Shown here piece by piece: positions 61,779-62,291 of a DNA stretch of 62,291 nucleotides (position 1 is the first letter of the stretch; every line of letters begins with the position of its first letter). The DNA is taken from the NCBI GenBank assembly GCA_027604685.1, contig JADHYX010000080.1:5163-67453 (forward strand), in the 5' to 3' direction. Source of the stretch: Lobulomyces angularis. Lineage: Eukaryota; Chytridiomycota; Chytridiomycetes; Lobulomycetales; Lobulomycetaceae. Below the pieces are notes generated by a model that worked only from the letters and a program-made list of their open reading frames with translations, was not told the origin of the DNA and made no database searches. Both the position numbers and the translations under genes were made by a program.

Positions 61779-61856
61779 AAATATAAATTGTCAAAAAAAA
61801 GTAAATTTTAGAAATATAGAAAATTGAAAATTTTTTATTTTTTGACAGTTTATATT
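61779..61856. repeat. 19-nt inverted repeat upstream of the right-edge gene
   Basis: AATATAAATTGTCAAAAAA (61779-61797) pairs with TTTTTTGACAGTTTATATT (61838-61856) with one mismatch and a 40-nt loop. It ends 22 nt before the start codon at 61879, so it would lie in the promoter or 5' UTR. Confidence 0.55.
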
Positions 61857-61878
61857 CATTTTCTTTTTTTTTTTCGTT

Positions 61879-62291
61879 ATGACTGCAAAAGAAACTTTAA
61901 TTTGTTGTTGGGAGTATTGTTTTCAGGAATTTAAATCTGTATGAATTTTAATTTTTTTTTTTTTTTTTTTTTAAAATTTAAAAAATTTTTTTTACTTTTT
62001 AGCAAGAGGATTGTTACGATCACGCGATCGAAAAACATGCTGTTCCTGGTAAACAAACATGTTCATGGATGTCAAATCAAAAAAAGTGTGAAACGAAGTA
62101 AGTTTTAATTACAAAAAAACAGAAGTATATATACTTACCTTTTTTTTTTTTTTTTTTATTATTTTTAAATTTTTTTTAAAAAAATAAAAATTAATTAAAA
62201 AAAAAATAAAATTTTATTTAAAAAATAAACTTATAATTTTTTTTAATATTAATTTTATATAAATTTTTACCATTTTTTTTTTCCAAAATTA
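61879..62291 (+). CDS. C2H2 zinc-finger protein, first two exons, cut by the window edge
   Basis: Exon 1 (61879-61938) encodes MTAKETLICCWEYCFQEFKS; GTATGA...TTTAG joins it in phase 0 to exon 2 (62003-62097), QEDCYDHAIEKHAVPGKQ then TCSWMSNQKKCET. This gives a C-W-x2-C ... H-x4-H finger followed by the C-x-W ... C start of a second finger, the arrangement of tandem fingers in fungal GLI/Zap1/RIM101-type regulators. A GTAAGT donor follows exon 2 and the rest lies outside the window. A transcription factor is likely. The style of finger (C-x-W) is also seen in the zinc-finger gene at the left edge. Confidence 0.6.

Larger units (their letters stand above)
59816..61878. other. Two-kilobase AT-rich non-coding region with hairpins and two less AT-rich patches
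   Basis: No gene is supported. 59880-60480 is almost pure A/T. Two patches have more balanced composition: 60530-60690 (a 39-codon minus frame MNPLDSCGRSFEVDGKITVA... with cysteines) and 61310-61680 (a 66-codon minus frame starting MDQKHLLAGHLSS). Both have stops around them and no recognised family; relics of mobile elements are possible. Several inverted repeats lie here and are listed separately. Confidence 0.4.

Overview
The window is nuclear DNA from an AT-rich, gene-dense eukaryote. Most genes are split by short GT-AG introns (about 40-110 nt), often with a CTAAC/CTTAAC-like branch point just before the AG and long poly-A or poly-T tracts inside. The standard genetic code works throughout: TAA, TAG and TGA all end recognisable proteins. 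The mix of genes (PAF1, CDC48, ERG8-type phosphomevalonate kinase, PLAC8, a class C GPCR, a WNK kinase, a Fanzor relic, and the cilium-associated families FAM227 and possibly MOZART2) suggests a flagellated early-diverging fungus or close holomycotan relative (chytrid, blastoclad, Rozella or aphelid type). That placement is inference; another opisthokont protist is possible.

Layout. 0-10 kb: a C2H2 zinc-finger gene, PAF1 and a large DH-PH RhoGEF, all on the minus strand, then a 74-base assembly gap. 10-17 kb: a DCAF4-like WD40 gene, CDC48 and a mitochondrial carrier, all plus. 17-30.6 kb: a coiled-coil gene (minus), a Cid1-type nucleotidyltransferase (plus), a MOZART2-like small gene, a gag-like relic, a methyltransferase-like gene, a WNK-type kinase and HYPK. 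30.7-38.6 kb: a SmgGDS-like armadillo gene sharing a 71-bp divergent promoter with HYPK, an XPG/FEN1-family nuclease, phosphomevalonate kinase and mitochondrial bL35. 39-48.9 kb: UTP3/SAS10, FAM227, a degenerate acyl-carrier-like protein, a broken Fanzor (eukaryotic TnpB relative), a ZCCHC10-like zinc-knuckle gene and a PLAC8 gene. 49.6-59.8 kb: a class C GPCR with filamin and EGF modules, a second RhoGEF with a membrane-anchored C-terminus, a truncated third RhoGEF tail-to-tail with it, and an HMCES/YedK-type SRAP gene. The last 2 kb is repeat-rich non-coding DNA ending in the first exons of another C2H2 gene.

Most genes are unrelated housekeeping neighbours. Two themes stand out. One is small-GTPase signalling: three RhoGEF copies, a SmgGDS-like factor and the class C receptor. 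The other is mobile-element debris: the Fanzor relic and the gag-like relic. The strongest unusual signals are the frameshifted Fanzor, the RhoGEF family with a shared pre-DH block, the receptor architecture and the ACP-like protein without its carrier serine. Homopolymer sequencing errors are a real risk here, so apparent frameshifts need read-level confirmation.
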